64,000 nt of DNA from Perspicuibacillus lycopersici. GTDB lineage: Bacteria; Bacillota; Bacilli; Bacillales; Caldibacillaceae. A model generated the notes under the pieces. It made no database searches and was not told where the DNA came from. It saw only the letters and a program-made list of their open reading frames with translations. Positions 26,334-37,506 of the stretch are shown here, piece after piece. The stretch is from NCBI RefSeq assembly GCF_025660475.1, contig NZ_JAOUSF010000004.1:1-64000 (forward strand), written 5' to 3'. Position numbers and translations under genes: made by a program. How positions within the stretch are numbered: position 1 is the stretch's first letter; every line of letters starts with the position of its first letter.

Positions 26334-28343
26334 ATGATGGAGCTACAAAGAAGGAAAAAAACAATCAATTTATCGTTACGTATGAATCTATTGTTTTTTG
26401 GTGTCTTTTTGCTATTTTCGATTTTGATTCTTCGCCTCGGAATGGTACAAATTATTCATGGAGAAGTGTATAAACAGCAGGTAGAAGAGACGGGGAATGA
26501 TATTGTCAATTACCCGGTACCACGAGGAGAAATTTATGATCGCAATTACAATAAAATAGTAACGAATATGCCGGAAATGGCAATTATTTACACACCTCCA
26601 AAAAATCCGCAGCCGCAAGACCTATTAAAAACCGCAAAAAAATTAGCCCAATACATACAAATGACAGAAGAGGATATCGAAGCCGTAACGGTTCGTGATA
26701 AAAAGGATATTTGGTTACTAGAAAATAAGAATGGAGAAGAAAAAATTACAGAAGATGAGGAACAACAATACGAGAATGATACGCTCTCAGATAGTGATCT
26801 TTACAAATTAAAGCTTGAGCGGATAACAGAAGAAGAATTAGAATCGATTAATGGAAATGTCGCAAGCATTTATCGAAAATTATTTTCAGCGGTAGCCTTA
26901 AATCCAACAATCGTTAAAAACAAAGGGGTAACGAATGAAGAATTTGCACAAGTAAGTGAAAACCTTAGCGAAATGCCTGGTGTTGATGTATCTACCGATT
27001 GGCAACGGGGCTATCCATACGATACAGTGATGAGCAGTGTATTAGGAACCGTGAAGCAAGGGCTCCCGGTGGAAAGGCTCCAATATTATACATCGAAAGG
27101 CTATTATTTAAATGATCGCTATGGCAGTAGTTATATCGAAGAATTATATGAAGATATTTTGCGAGGAACAAAGGCAAAGGAAAAAATTATAACCAATAAA
27201 CAAGGGGATATTGTAGAAACGGTAGCCGTTTCGGAAGGACAGGGCGGACATGATTTAGTGCTTACAATCGACATGGAGCTGCAGGCAGAAGTAGAAAAGA
27301 TTATTCAGGAGGAGCTTTTACAAATGATTGCCTATCCAAGAACCGAAACATTGGATAGTGCATTTGTTGTCGTGATGAATCCGAAGACAGGTGAATTGTT
27401 AACATTAGCGGGAAAACAATATGATCGTGACAGTAAATCGTTTAATGAATATTCGCATGGTACCTTTACGCAAGCATTTGAGCCAGGATCTGCAGTGAAA
27501 GGGGCAACCGTGTTGACAGGCTATCAAACAGGGGTACTTAAGCCAGGGGATGTGAAGGTCGATGCACCATTAAATATTGCTGATACACCAGAGAAATCTT
27601 CCTATCGTCCGTTAGGTAGACTGAATGATTTAGACGCACTAAGGCTCTCCTCCAATGTGTATATGTGGTTAACGGTTATCGATATTATGGATGGGCATTA
27701 TGTTCCCGGTGGAAAGCTCCCATTAAATGAAGAGAAAATCGAAACGATTCGTTATTACTTTAGTCAATTTGGATTAGGCGTAAAGACAGGGATTGGCTTT
27801 GAAAAGGAAGTGGAAGGTTTAGAGGGGGCGCCAAATATTGATATTGCCATTGGGCAGCTAGATACCTATACACCGATACAGCTAGCTCAATATGTATCAA
27901 CGATAGCAAATGATGGCTACCGAATGAAACCAATAATTGTGAAAGAAATTCTTACGAAGGAAAAGGATGGCGATAGCAACGGGCAAATCGTCGAAGAAAT
28001 GCAACCAACCGTTCTCAATCGAGTCGATATGAAGGATGAATGGATTAAGCGTGTGCAGGAGGGATTCTGGTTAGTAACCCATGGTTCAGGAGGTACAGCT
28101 AGTAGCTATTTTGCAAATGAACCATATGATGCAGCCGGGAAAACCGGAACAGCACAATCCTATAAAAATGGGATTGAAACGTGGAATTCTTCCTTTGTTG
28201 GCTACGCACCATATGATGATCCAGAGGTAGCAATTTCGGTTATCGTCCCGAATGCTTATTATGATGATCAACCCACACCTTATACGATATCAAGCCGAAT
28301 TGCACAGCGGGTATTTCGTGCATATTATGATTTGAAAAATTGA
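26334..28343 (+). CDS. Class B penicillin-binding protein (PBP2/PbpA-PbpH type)
   Basis: About 669 residues: a cytoplasmic basic tail, one membrane segment (about residues 15-37), a PBP dimerisation domain starting at YPVPRGEIYDRNY, and a transpeptidase domain. The penicillin-binding motifs are SxxK in EPGSAVKGA (near residue 386), SxN in LSSNVY and KTGT in AAGKTGTAQ (near 603). It is a D,D-transpeptidase, probably for lateral wall synthesis as for PbpA/PbpH. ATG 26334 follows AAGAAGGT at 8 nt; an in-frame TTG at 26325 overlaps that site. It stands as a single gene. Confidence 0.92.
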   Translation: MMELQRRKKTINLSLRMNLLFFGVFLLFSILILRLGMVQIIHGEVYKQQVEETGNDIVNYPVPRGEIYDRNYNKIVTNMPEMAIIYTPPKNPQPQDLLKTAKKLAQYIQMTEEDIEAVTVRDKKDIWLLENKNGEEKITEDEEQQYENDTLSDSDLYKLKLERITEEELESINGNVASIYRKLFSAVALNPTIVKNKGVTNEEFAQVSENLSEMPGVDVSTDWQRGYPYDTVMSSVLGTVKQGLPVERLQYYTSKGYYLNDRYGSSYIEELYEDILRGTKAKEKIITNKQGDIVETVAVSEGQGGHDLVLTIDMELQAEVEKIIQEELLQMIAYPRTETLDSAFVVVMNPKTGELLTLAGKQYDRDSKSFNEYSHGTFTQAFEPGSAVKGATVLTGYQTGVLKPGDVKVDAPLNIADTPEKSSYRPLGRLNDLDALRLSSNVYMWLTVIDIMDGHYVPGGKLPLNEEKIETIRYYFSQFGLGVKTGIGFEKEVEGLEGAPNIDIAIGQLDTYTPIQLAQYVSTIANDGYRMKPIIVKEILTKEKDGDSNGQIVEEMQPTVLNRVDMKDEWIKRVQEGFWLVTHGSGGTASSYFANEPYDAAGKTGTAQSYKNGIETWNSSFVGYAPYDDPEVAISVIVPNAYYDDQPTPYTISSRIAQRVFRAYYDLKN

Positions 28344-28452
28344 GATAATTTAATAGAATATTAGGAAAAAAACGTCATGATTGAACAGTATATTAAAAAC
28401 ATGTAGAATAATAATAGGTTTCAAAATTCGCAGAATAATAGGAGGGAATTCC

Positions 28453-30000
28453 ATGGTCCTACCATATAAGCACGAACCATTAACAGATTTTTCCAAAAAA
28501 GAATATCAAGCATCCTTTCTTGCTGGATTGAAAACAGTGGAAGGGTATTTAGGCAAAAACTATGAATTAGTAATTGGTGGAAAACGTATATCCACAGAAG
28601 ATAAAATAGTGTCGAGAAATCCAGCAAATAAAGCAGAAGTAATTGGATATGTGTCAAAAGCAAATAAAGAGCTAGCAGAAAAAGCAATGCAAGTAGCCTA
28701 TGAAACATTCCAAACATGGAGAAAAGTAAAACCAGAGGTACGTGCCGATATTTTATTTAAAGCAGCAGCTATTGTTCGTCGTCGCAAGGATGAATTTAGT
28801 GCATTGCTTGTAAAAGAAGCAGGGAAACCTTGGGTAGAAGCAGATGCTGACGTTGCTGAAGGTATTGACTTCATGGAGTATTACGGTCGACAAATGTTAA
28901 ATCTGAAAAATGGTGTCGAAGTGAATAGTCGTCCCGGAGAATTTAATCGCTACGAATACATACCACTTGGTGTAGGTGTTGTTATTTCTCCTTGGAATTT
29001 CGCGTTTGCGATTATGGCAGGGACAACAGTAGCAGCACTTGTTTCTGGAAACACTGTTCTATTAAAACCAGCGTCGACAACTCCTGTCGTAGCAGCAAAA
29101 TTTGTTGAGGTTTTAGAAGAAGCAGGTTTACCAGCAGGCGTATTAAACTATGTTCCGGGTAGTGGCGCGGAAGTAGGAGATTACTTAGTAGATCATCCAA
29201 AAACACGTTTTATTAGCTTTACTGGCTCCCGTGATGTTGGTGTACGTATATACGAAAGAGCAGCAAAAGTAAATCCTGGCCAAATTTGGTTAAAACGTGT
29301 TATTGCTGAAATGGGTGGAAAAGATACAATTGTAGTAGATAAAGAGGCAGATTTAGAATTGGCTGCGAAATCTATCGTAGCTTCTGCATTTGGTTTTGCA
29401 GGACAAAAATGCTCTGCATGCTCCCGTGCAGTTGTAGTTGAAGACGTGTACGATACAGTGTTAAATCGGGTAGTAGAATTAACGAAGGAATTAGTCGTAG
29501 GTGACCCAGCAAATCAAGAAACATTTGTTGGTCCGGTAATTGACGAAGCAGCTTACAACAAAATTCTGCAGTATGTGGAAATTGGTAAAGAAGAAGGTAA
29601 AGTTTTAGTTGGTGGAAAAGGAGATAATTCCAAAGGGTATTTCGTTAATCCAACCGTTATTGCCGATTTAGATCCAAAAGCACGTGTAATGCAGGAGGAA
29701 ATTTTTGGACCGGTTGTCGGTTTTACGAAAGCGAAAGACTTTGATGACGCGCTTGCGATTGCGAATAATACCGAATACGGCTTAACTGGTGCGGTAATTT
29801 CCAATAATCGTGCACATATTGAAAAAGCGCGTGAAGATTTCCATGTAGGAAACTTGTATATCAACCGTGGCTGTACTGGCGCGATTGTTGGCTACCAACC
29901 ATTCGGTGGCTTCAATATGTCAGGAACAGATTCGAAAGCGGGCGGACCAGATTACTTATTATTACATCTACAAGGTAAATCAACTGCCGAATCATTCTAA
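28453..30000 (+). CDS. rocA: L-glutamate gamma-semialdehyde dehydrogenase
   Basis: 515 residues, NAD-dependent delta-1-pyrroline-5-carboxylate dehydrogenase of the RocA/PutC type. It oxidises glutamate semialdehyde to glutamate in proline and arginine catabolism. The length, the N terminus ([13 protein letters not shown]) and [12 protein letters not shown] with catalytic Cys320 fit the family, and SFTGSRDVG and PWNFAFAIM form the NAD site. ATG 28453 follows AGGAGGG; an upstream frame extension lacks a start signal. B. subtilis has both rocA and a putC-type paralogue, so the symbol is tentative. It is monocistronic with its own terminator. Confidence 0.92.
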   Translation: MVLPYKHEPLTDFSKKEYQASFLAGLKTVEGYLGKNYELVIGGKRISTEDKIVSRNPANKAEVIGYVSKANKELAEKAMQVAYETFQTWRKVKPEVRADILFKAAAIVRRRKDEFSALLVKEAGKPWVEADADVAEGIDFMEYYGRQMLNLKNGVEVNSRPGEFNRYEYIPLGVGVVISPWNFAFAIMAGTTVAALVSGNTVLLKPASTTPVVAAKFVEVLEEAGLPAGVLNYVPGSGAEVGDYLVDHPKTRFISFTGSRDVGVRIYERAAKVNPGQIWLKRVIAEMGGKDTIVVDKEADLELAAKSIVASAFGFAGQKCSACSRAVVVEDVYDTVLNRVVELTKELVVGDPANQETFVGPVIDEAAYNKILQYVEIGKEEGKVLVGGKGDNSKGYFVNPTVIADLDPKARVMQEEIFGPVVGFTKAKDFDDALAIANNTEYGLTGAVISNNRAHIEKAREDFHVGNLYINRGCTGAIVGYQPFGGFNMSGTDSKAGGPDYLLLHLQGKSTAESF

Positions 30001-30012
30001 TTATAATGTGTG

Positions 30013-30046
30013 GGGGTTTCTCTTTTTCGGAGAAGCCCTTTTTTTA
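30013..30046 (+). terminator. Terminator after the rocA-type gene
   Basis: GGGGTTTCTC pairs with GAGAAGCCCT around a short loop and is followed by seven T residues. Confidence 0.85.
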
Positions 30047-30226
30047 TTTATTAGCGGAAACATTTTCTCGCGCATAACGTATATGTATAAGGAAGTTTCA
30101 CATGATGAATAGGTGGAGGTTTCTTTTTTCGAGATTATAGGTAAACTATAATGTGAAGAGAATCACTTATTTAGGAATAACCAAACACGATATGTAAACG
30201 AAAAATGCTATGAGGTGAGGATTGTC

Positions 30227-30694
30227 ATGGGTAATGGACCGAATCTGGATGATTATATAACGCAAGGAGTGTATGGTGCAAAGGAATTGAAGCCAGATGA
30301 ACGGCGCCGATTTTTAGGAACGCTTCGCGAACGAATTGTTGTTGTTTTAACAGAGGTACAGGTATATGAGGCAGCGGTATATAAAGAAATAGAAGAAGAA
30401 ATGAAGCGGCACCCACAAACAAGAATGTATTTAAATGGAGAAATCCCCTACAAAATATTAAGTAAATATGTTCAAATCGCGAATAAAAGGAATATTCCCT
30501 TCACGATAGTCGAAAACAAAGGATATGATACAGATATCGGCCTCGTTCTCGCCTATGAAAGTAAGGCGATTGATAAGGAAGAAATATTTATTACAATGAA
30601 TACTGTGCAAAATGAGTCAGCGACTGTGGAAAATGGAAATAAGAAAAGCACAAGCAAGGGAATAAAGGGATTCTTTAAAAAATTTCTTTCATGA
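30227..30694 (+). CDS. YueI family protein (DUF1694)
   Basis: 155 residues. NLDDYITQGVYGAKELKPDERRRFLGTLRER is the start expected of this family (quoted residues 5 onward: DDYITQGVYGAKE). It is a cytoplasmic protein of unknown function with a C-terminal lysine/serine-rich tail. ATG 30227 is preferred over an in-frame GTG at 30215 because GAGGTGAGG lies between them. The gene has its own terminator and stands between the rocA-type gene and gatC. Confidence 0.82.
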   Translation: MGNGPNLDDYITQGVYGAKELKPDERRRFLGTLRERIVVVLTEVQVYEAAVYKEIEEEMKRHPQTRMYLNGEIPYKILSKYVQIANKRNIPFTIVENKGYDTDIGLVLAYESKAIDKEEIFITMNTVQNESATVENGNKKSTSKGIKGFFKKFLS

Positions 30695-30707
30695 TTGTTA
30701 AAATAAA

Positions 30708-30734
30708 TTGTTTTCGTATAGTTGTTGGTTTTCG
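30708..30734 (+). repeat. Degenerate IS-end-like sequence
   Basis: TTGTTTTCGTATAG then TTGTTGGTTT resembles the IS1595-type end at 48079 (GGCTGTTTTCGTATAGATTG). No partner end is visible nearby. It may be a relic. Confidence 0.3.
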
Positions 30735-30815
30735 TAACTCGTCTGCTCAGGAGTGTATTTCGAGTTAATTATCCGAGTACCTTTTGAAAACTATTAAATA
30801 AACAATCAGTTTCCG

Positions 30816-30845
30816 AAGGGATGGGAATTACCATCCTTTTTATTA
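30816..30845 (+). terminator. Terminator after the yueI-type gene
   Basis: Stem GGATGG with CCATCC, flanked by AAG and CTTTTT, is located between the yueI-type gene and gatC. Confidence 0.6.
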
Positions 30846-31044
30846 TATTTGAAATACAATAAGTAAACTAAATAGCAGTAGGAAACTATATTTCCACGCT
30901 TGCGACATTTTTTTCGGAAATGTTTCGGAAAGCATGCAAAACATGGTAAAATAGAGATTGGTTTTTCCATTGTTATTGCACGTAAATGTCTATATTTGCT
31001 ATTATCATACATATTGTGCCGAAAAATAATTGGAGGTGACAGTT

Positions 31045-31335
31045 ATGTCAAGAATTTCAAAGGATCAAGTAAAACACGTTGCACATTTAGCGCGTTTAGC
31101 ATTTTCAGAGGAAGAAACAGAAAAGTTCACGACTAATTTAGATGCCATTATCGGCTTCGCAGAACAATTAAATGAATTGGACACTGAAAATGTTCCACCA
31201 ACTTCCCACGTACTAGATATGAAAAATATTATGCGCGAAGACGTTCCTACTAAAGGATTACCAAGAGAAGAAGTATTGAAAAATGCACCGGACCACCAAG
31301 ACGGAATGGTTCGCGTACCATCAATTTTAGAGTAA
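31045..31335 (+). CDS. gatC: Asp-tRNA(Asn)/Glu-tRNA(Gln) amidotransferase subunit C
   Basis: 96-residue GatC, the linker subunit of the GatCAB amidotransferase that makes Gln-tRNA(Gln) and Asn-tRNA(Asn). [31 protein letters not shown] and [10 protein letters not shown] are typical. ATG 31045 follows GGAGGTGA. First gene of gatC-gatA-gatB with short spacers. Confidence 0.96.
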   Translation: MSRISKDQVKHVAHLARLAFSEEETEKFTTNLDAIIGFAEQLNELDTENVPPTSHVLDMKNIMREDVPTKGLPREEVLKNAPDHQDGMVRVPSILE

Positions 31336-31347
31336 GGAGGGAAAATT

Positions 31348-32805
31348 ATGTCTTTGTTTGATCATAAGCTAAAAGATTTACATGAATTACTACATAAAAA
31401 AGAAGTTTCCGTATCAGATCTTGTTAATGAATCCTACAAACGGATTGAGGAAGTAGAAGGGAAAGTACAAGCCTTTATTACCCTAGATGAAGAACATGCA
31501 CGGGCAAAAGCAAAACAATTAGATGAAAAATTAGGTTCATCGGAAGAAAAAGGCTTACTGTTCGGTATGCCAATTGGAATTAAAGATAACATCGTAACAA
31601 AAAACTTACGGACGACTTGTGCAAGTAAGATTTTGGAAAACTTCGATCCTATCTATGATGCTACAGTAATGAATAAATTAAATGATGCAGAAACGATTAC
31701 AATCGGAAAATTAAACATGGATGAGTTCGCAATGGGTGGTTCCACAGAAACATCGTATTTCCATAAAACCTATAATCCATGGAATTTAGAAACCGTTCCT
31801 GGCGGTTCTTCCGGTGGTTCTGCAGCAGCAGTTGCAGCAGGTGAAGTTCCATTTTCCCTAGGCTCTGACACAGGTGGTTCGATCCGGCAACCAGCGGCTT
31901 ATTGCGGTGTAGTTGGTCTAAAACCAACCTATGGTCGTGTTTCTCGGTTTGGGTTGGTTGCATTTGCATCCTCCCTTGATCAAATTGGACCGATTACTCG
32001 AAATGTCGAGGACAATGCTTATTTACTTCAAGCTATTTCAGGATTGGATCCACACGATTCCACTTCTGCAAATATTGCCGTTCCTAATTTTGCACAAAGC
32101 TTAACAGGCGATGTGAAAGGATTAAAAATTGCCGTTCCGAAAGAATATCTTGGAGAGGGCGTTAAGGAATCTGTTCGAAATTCCGTATTAGAAGCATTAA
32201 AGGTATTAGAAAAGCTTGGTGCTACATGGGAAGAAGTATCATTACCACATTCCAAATATGGGGTAGCAGCATACTATTTACTTGCATCATCTGAAGCATC
32301 CTCTAACTTAGCTCGTTTTGATGGTATTCGTTACGGTTATCGTGCAAAAGATGCAGACAATTTAATTGATTTATATAAAAAGACACGTTCCGAAGGCTTC
32401 GGTGATGAAGTAAAACGCCGGATTATGCTTGGAACTTTTGCTTTAAGCTCAGGCTATTATGATGCTTATTATAAAAAAGCACAACAAACACGAACATTAA
32501 TCAAAAAAGATTTTGAAGACGTGTTTGAAAAATATGATGTAATTATCGGGCCAACAGCACCAACACCGGCATTTAAAATTGGTGAATTAATTGATGATCC
32601 GTTAACAATGTATGCCAATGACATCCTAACCATTCCAGTCAACTTAGCTGGATTACCAGGAATCTCGGTTCCATGTGGTTTTGATAATGGGTTACCACTT
32701 GGCTTACAAATAATCGGTAAGCATTTTGATGAAGCAACGATTTATCGAGTGGCACATACATTTGAACAAGCAACAGACTTTCATAAACAAAAACCACAAT
32801 TGTAA
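31348..32805 (+). CDS. gatA: Glutamyl-tRNA amidotransferase subunit A
   Basis: 485-residue amidase-signature enzyme releasing ammonia from glutamine. The Ser-cis-Ser-Lys triad is visible: Lys in GIKDNI, and serines in [16 protein letters not shown] and [19 protein letters not shown] precedes the ATG and gatB follows after 14 bp. Confidence 0.97.
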   Translation: MSLFDHKLKDLHELLHKKEVSVSDLVNESYKRIEEVEGKVQAFITLDEEHARAKAKQLDEKLGSSEEKGLLFGMPIGIKDNIVTKNLRTTCASKILENFDPIYDATVMNKLNDAETITIGKLNMDEFAMGGSTETSYFHKTYNPWNLETVPGGSSGGSAAAVAAGEVPFSLGSDTGGSIRQPAAYCGVVGLKPTYGRVSRFGLVAFASSLDQIGPITRNVEDNAYLLQAISGLDPHDSTSANIAVPNFAQSLTGDVKGLKIAVPKEYLGEGVKESVRNSVLEALKVLEKLGATWEEVSLPHSKYGVAAYYLLASSEASSNLARFDGIRYGYRAKDADNLIDLYKKTRSEGFGDEVKRRIMLGTFALSSGYYDAYYKKAQQTRTLIKKDFEDVFEKYDVIIGPTAPTPAFKIGELIDDPLTMYANDILTIPVNLAGLPGISVPCGFDNGLPLGLQIIGKHFDEATIYRVAHTFEQATDFHKQKPQL

Positions 32806-32819
32806 GGGGTGAAAGAAAA

Positions 32820-34250
32820 ATGAATTTTGAAGCGGTTATTGGATTAGAAGTGCACGTTGAATTAAAAACAGAATCGAAAATCTTCTCACCAGCTCCAGCA
32901 CATTTCGGAGCGGAACCAAATACAAATACTAATGTCATTGACCTTGGATATCCAGGTGTTTTACCAGTGTTAAATAAACAAGCGGTAGACTATGCAATGA
33001 AGGCAGCAATGGCATTAAATTGTGAAATTGCAACAGATACAAAATTTGACCGGAAAAATTATTTTTATCCAGATAATCCGAAAGCATACCAAATTTCTCA
33101 ATACGATAAACCAATTGGGGAGCATGGCTGGATTGAAATTGAAGTAGGCGGCAAAAAGAAACGGATCGGGATTACCCGTCTTCATTTAGAGGAAGATGCC
33201 GGTAAATTAAACCATAGCGGTGATGGCTATTCCTTAGTAGACTATAACCGTCAAGGAACACCATTAATTGAAATTGTTTCTGAGCCAGATATTCGTACTC
33301 CAGAAGAAGCATATGCGTATTTAGAAAAACTAAAATCGATCATTCAATATACAGGCGTTTCTGATGTTCGAATGGAAGAGGGATCCTTGCGCTGTGATGC
33401 AAATATTTCCTTACGTCCAATCGGCCAAGAAAAGTTTGGAACAAAAACAGAATTGAAAAACTTGAATTCTTTTAATTATGTTCGTAAAGGATTAGAGTTT
33501 GAAATTGTAAGACAAGAAAAAGTTCTACTATCTGGTGGCGTTATCCAACAAGAAACACGTCGTTTTGATGAATCAACAGGTCAAACGTTGCTAATGCGGG
33601 TGAAGGAAGGATCTGAGGATTACCGTTACTTCCCAGAACCAGATCTTGTGGATTTATATATTGATGATGAATGGAAGGAACGTGTTCGTGCAAGCATTCC
33701 AGAGCTTCCAGATGCACGGAAAAAACGTTATGTCGAACAATTAGGCTTACCAGCGTATGATGCGATGGTGCTTACGTTAACAAAGGAAATGTCTGATTTC
33801 TTTGAAGCAACAATTGCTGAGGGAGCAGATGCGAAGCTTGCTTCCAACTGGTTAATGGTAGAGGTTTCTGCATACTTAAACTCTGTACAAAAGGAACTAT
33901 CGGAAATTCCATTAACACCAGTAAGTTTAGCCAAAATGATCAAGCTTATTGAAAATGGTACACTTTCTTCTAAATTGGCGAAAAAAGTATTCAAAGAGTT
34001 AGCAGAAAATGGTGGAGATCCAGAAACGATTGTGAAGGAAAAAGGCCTTGTGCAAATATCCGACGAAGCAACACTTACGAAAATTGTTACGGAAATTCTT
34101 GATGCGAACCAACAATCCATTGAAGATTATAAAAATGGGAAAGACCGAGCAATTGGCTTCCTTGTCGGTCAAATTATGAAGGCAACAAAAGGACAAGCGA
34201 ATCCTCCAATGGTTAATAAATTATTACTACAAGAAATTCAAAAACGATAA
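32820..34250 (+). CDS. gatB: Glutamyl-tRNA amidotransferase subunit B
   Basis: 476-residue GatB, the kinase/tRNA-binding subunit. It has [14 protein letters not shown] at the N terminus, [45 protein letters not shown] and YRYFPEPDL. The C-terminal YqeY-like tail domain is present. AGGGGTGAAAG precedes the ATG. The operon ends here at a terminator. Confidence 0.97.
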   Translation: MNFEAVIGLEVHVELKTESKIFSPAPAHFGAEPNTNTNVIDLGYPGVLPVLNKQAVDYAMKAAMALNCEIATDTKFDRKNYFYPDNPKAYQISQYDKPIGEHGWIEIEVGGKKKRIGITRLHLEEDAGKLNHSGDGYSLVDYNRQGTPLIEIVSEPDIRTPEEAYAYLEKLKSIIQYTGVSDVRMEEGSLRCDANISLRPIGQEKFGTKTELKNLNSFNYVRKGLEFEIVRQEKVLLSGGVIQQETRRFDESTGQTLLMRVKEGSEDYRYFPEPDLVDLYIDDEWKERVRASIPELPDARKKRYVEQLGLPAYDAMVLTLTKEMSDFFEATIAEGADAKLASNWLMVEVSAYLNSVQKELSEIPLTPVSLAKMIKLIENGTLSSKLAKKVFKELAENGGDPETIVKEKGLVQISDEATLTKIVTEILDANQQSIEDYKNGKDRAIGFLVGQIMKATKGQANPPMVNKLLLQEIQKR

Positions 34251-34266
34251 TACAGTGTAGATATCA

Positions 34267-34306
34267 TAAATCCCTTCTCGATCGGTGCATCGGGGAGGGA
34301 TTTTTA
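34267..34306 (+). terminator. Terminator of gatCAB
   Basis: AAATCCCTTCTCGAT pairs with ATCGGGGAGGGATTT around a short loop, followed by T residues. Confidence 0.85.
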
Positions 34307-34435
34307 ATATGGGACTTAGTTTGGTTGAGCAGGTTCAAGTTTTGGATATATTTAATAGCAAGTCTGGACTTATGGACTTTGCTGAACATGCAAATTAAAA
34401 ATATAAATTGGATAGCGACATTTGTTGGCTATTAT

Positions 34436-35480
34436 TACCTGACTTTCCTTTTGATACCATTCTATCAATGGGATTATGATTGGATTTTTTACTGACCTTC
34501 CTGCGGATAGTTACAATCAAAAGGATTACAATACCTTTTTTAGCCCAAATTCCGTTTGATACATCTTATCAAAGGGATTACAATGCTATTTTTAGCACAA
34601 TTTCCGTTAGATAAGACCTATCAAGGGGATTTCAAAGCATTAATTGCCGCACTTTCCTATTGATACGATCAATCAAAGGGAATTGGCCGCATTAATTGAC
34701 TGACTTTCCGTTAGATACGACCAATCAAGGGGATTTCAAAGCATTTATAGAGTCACATTCCGTTAGATACGACTCATCAAGAGGAAATCCCCGCATTTAG
34801 TAATTCAATTTCCGTTAGAAACGACCAATCAAAAGGAAATCGCCGTATTTATCGTCGCACTTTCCTATTGATACGACCCATCAAAAGGAAATCCTCGCAT
34901 TTAATGATTCACATTCCGTTAGATCCGACCCATCAAGAGGAAATCCCCGCATTTAATGATTCACATTCCGTTAGATCCGACCCATCAAAAGGAAATCCTC
35001 GCATTTAATGATTCACATTCCGTTAGATCCGACCCATCAAAAGGAAATCCTCGCATTTAATGATTCACATTCCGTTAGATCCGACCCATCAAGAGGAAAT
35101 CCCCGCATTTAATGATTCACATTCCGTTAGATTCGACCCATCAAGAGGAAATCCCCGCATTTATCGTCGCACTTTCCTATTGATCCGACCCATCAAAAGG
35201 AAATCCTCGCATTTAATGATTCACATTCCGTTAGATACGACTCATCAAGAGGAAATCCCCGCATTTAATGATTCACATTCCGTTAGATTCGACCCATCAA
35301 AAGGAAATCCTCGCATTTAATGATTCACATTCCGTTAGATCCGACCCATCAAGAGGAAATCCCCGCATTTAATGATTCACATTCCGTTAGATCCGACCCA
35401 TCAAGAGGAAATCCCCGCATTTTTCACCCCACTTTCCCTTTGATACATCGTTCAAATGGATTTTAGCCAGATTACTAAGC
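34436..35480. repeat. Tandem array of about 20 units with an exact 52-bp period
   Basis: The ATCAA core recurs at 34464, 34516, 34568, 34620, 34672, 34724, 34776, 34828, 34880 and on to about 35452 with a strict 52-bp step and no insertion or deletion that I can find. Central units are nearly identical (for example ACATTCCGTTAGATCCGACC, then CATCAAAAGGAAATCCTCGC). Outer units are degenerate. Each unit holds an imperfect dyad: TTTCCTATTGAT with ATCAAAAGGAAA (11 of 12) around a 7-nt centre in the best units. 52 is not a multiple of three and stops occur in every frame of most units, so it is not coding. Confidence 0.95.
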
Positions 35481-36178
35481 CTTTTCCCCAATTCCCCGCT
35501 CTTTCTACCTAAATGATTTCATCCCACAGATGGCTAGTTTGTGAATAAGGTTGGCCATAATGAAACATCCAGATTTTTTTAAGGATAGACAAATAGCACT
35601 TCTAGGGTAAGCAATAGAGGCTTGAATCAATATGAAAGCAGGATCCTTAAAAATAGGATTATGATCTAAGTGCAAGATACTATTAGCAAGGGGCAATCAT
35701 TGTTGTTTCGTGATCAAATGGAGATAGTTCATTTCCGTTATGCTTTATCAAACCGAGAAAAACTTATTCACTACGCTTATCCTAAAATAGTGACTACGGA
35801 CCTATTACGTAACAGTACTTTTACAAAAAATTAAAACAGTCCAAGCTGGTTGGCATAAAGAAAATCGAAAACAACACGCGCATTCTAATGGAATAATTTC
35901 TAATTGTTTATGAAAATTTTCTTCAAGAAAAAAAAATCATCTTCATTTTCATCATCAAAAATATTAGTCTCCTCGAATAGCGAAATATTCCTTAAAAATA
36001 TGTAACAAATTTACTTTCGATGTCATTGGTTTATTACATTAATTAGGTAAAGAGGCTTGTATTATAAAGGGTATATTTTTAAAAATATATTATTTTTGAA
36101 CTATTGTGCAAATTATCGGTTGGAAATATACTAAATATCGCTAGTCACTATTGTGTTACATAAGGGAGGAGAAAGTTT
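35481..36178. other. Gene-free stretch before the subtilisin gene
   Basis: AT-rich, no convincing gene. A 63-codon reverse-strand frame at 35505-35696 and a forward fragment near 35705-35830 look like decayed coding sequence, but I cannot assign a family. The last 150 bases should contain the subtilisin promoter; TATTATAAAG near 36058 is one candidate -10 region. Confidence 0.4.
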
Positions 36179-37444
36179 ATGAGGAATGTGAAAAAATGGA
36201 GTGCAGTTTTATTAAGTTTCCTTCTTGTATTTTCAGTTTTTGGCACAAGTACATTTGCACAAACGAAGCCATTAGGCGAGCAGTATGTACAGGAAACGTT
36301 CCGCGTGTTGATTCAGGCAACCGATTCAGTGAAGGCAAAGGTACAAAATGATTTACAATTAAGCGTGCACCGTGATTTTAACAAGGAAGGCTTTACTGCG
36401 GAAGTTAATCAAAAGCAATATGAAGCACTATTAAAAAATAAAAATATTAAAGTGGAAAAGGTAGCAAAGGTGTCTGTTGCTGTTTCGGAAGTGGCTGCAA
36501 AACCAAATGCTGTTCCTAGTACACAAGTACCATGGGGAATTAAAGCAATCTATAATAATAGTAGTTTAACATCTACATCTGGCGGTAACGGTATTAAGGT
36601 TGCGATTCTTGATACAGGTGTATATACAAACCATATTGATTTACGAGATAATGTGGAGCAATGTAAGGACTTTACGTCTTCAAGCAGCTATGTAAATGGC
36701 TCTTGTAGTGATCGAAATGGTCACGGAACACATGTAGCCGGTACAGCGTTAGCAAATGGCGGATATGATGGGCTAGGTGTATATGGTGTAGCACCTGAGG
36801 CAGAGCTTTGGGCGTATAAAGTATTAGGAAATAATGGCTCTGGCTATTCTGATGATATTGCAGCAGCTATTCGTCATGCTGCAGATGAGGCGGTACGTAC
36901 AGGATCCAAAGTGGTAATTAGTATGTCATTAGGATCTAGCTCGAAAGATTCCTTGATTGCAAGTGCAGTAGATTATGCCTATAGTAAAGGTTTGCTAGTC
37001 GTTGCAGCAGCCGGAAATGATGGCTATGGTAGCAATACGATTGGTTATCCTGGCGCATTACCAAATGCAGTAGCAGTCGCTGCCTTGGAAAACGTGCAGC
37101 AAAATGGAACATATCGGGTGGCAAACTATTCATCCCGTGGTAATCCATCAACAGATGGTGACTATGTCATTCAGGAACGAGACGTGGAAGTTTCCGCACC
37201 AGGATCAAATATTGAATCTACTTGGTCAAATGGTGGTTATAACACAATTAGCGGAACATCAATGGCTACCCCACATGTCGCTGGTTTAGCTGCGAAAATC
37301 TGGTCTAGTAACAAGAGCTTAACAAATGTACAATTACGTGCAGAATTACAACGTCGTGCAAAGCTTTATGATATAAAAGGTGGATATGGTGCAGCAACAG
37401 GCGATGATTATGCATCCGGTTTTGGCTTCGCACGCGTGCAATAA
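36179..37444 (+). CDS. Secreted subtilisin-type serine protease (S8)
   Basis: 421-residue pre-pro-protease. A signal peptide with KK then a hydrophobic core ends near Ala27 (TFA|QT). An inhibitor-like prodomain spans about 30-105, and the mature enzyme starts near residue 112. The catalytic triad is Asp145 (AILDTGV), His182 (GHGTHVAG) and Ser361 (GTSMATPHVAG), with the oxyanion Asn280 (AAAGNDG). Cys162 and Cys176 can form the disulfide seen in S41/sphericase-like subtilisins of cold-adapted and Lysinibacillus strains. GGGAGGAG precedes the ATG. It is monocistronic, probably growth-phase regulated (inference). Confidence 0.95.
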   Translation: MRNVKKWSAVLLSFLLVFSVFGTSTFAQTKPLGEQYVQETFRVLIQATDSVKAKVQNDLQLSVHRDFNKEGFTAEVNQKQYEALLKNKNIKVEKVAKVSVAVSEVAAKPNAVPSTQVPWGIKAIYNNSSLTSTSGGNGIKVAILDTGVYTNHIDLRDNVEQCKDFTSSSSYVNGSCSDRNGHGTHVAGTALANGGYDGLGVYGVAPEAELWAYKVLGNNGSGYSDDIAAAIRHAADEAVRTGSKVVISMSLGSSSKDSLIASAVDYAYSKGLLVVAAAGNDGYGSNTIGYPGALPNAVAVAALENVQQNGTYRVANYSSRGNPSTDGDYVIQERDVEVSAPGSNIESTWSNGGYNTISGTSMATPHVAGLAAKIWSSNKSLTNVQLRAELQRRAKLYDIKGGYGAATGDDYASGFGFARVQ

Positions 37445-37450
37445 TTAATA

Positions 37451-37500
37451 AATAACGAAAAACTAGATGCCGATAGGGAATCTAGTTTTTCGTTATTGTT
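37451..37500 (+). terminator. Terminator after the subtilisin gene
   Basis: An 18-bp stem (AATAACGAAAAACTAGAT with its complement) closes an 11-nt loop and is followed by a T-rich tail. Confidence 0.9.
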
Positions 37501-37506
37501 TTTAAA

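Noticed and set aside
35060-35320. 86-codon frame reading MIHIPLDPTHQEE... across the repeats
   Set aside because: The 52-bp period is not a multiple of three. The frame only happens to escape stops over five units, and there is no ribosome binding site.
34436-35480. CRISPR array
   Set aside because: The units are contiguous 52-bp tandem repeats with no unique spacers, there are no cas genes nearby, and divergence is graded from the centre outward.
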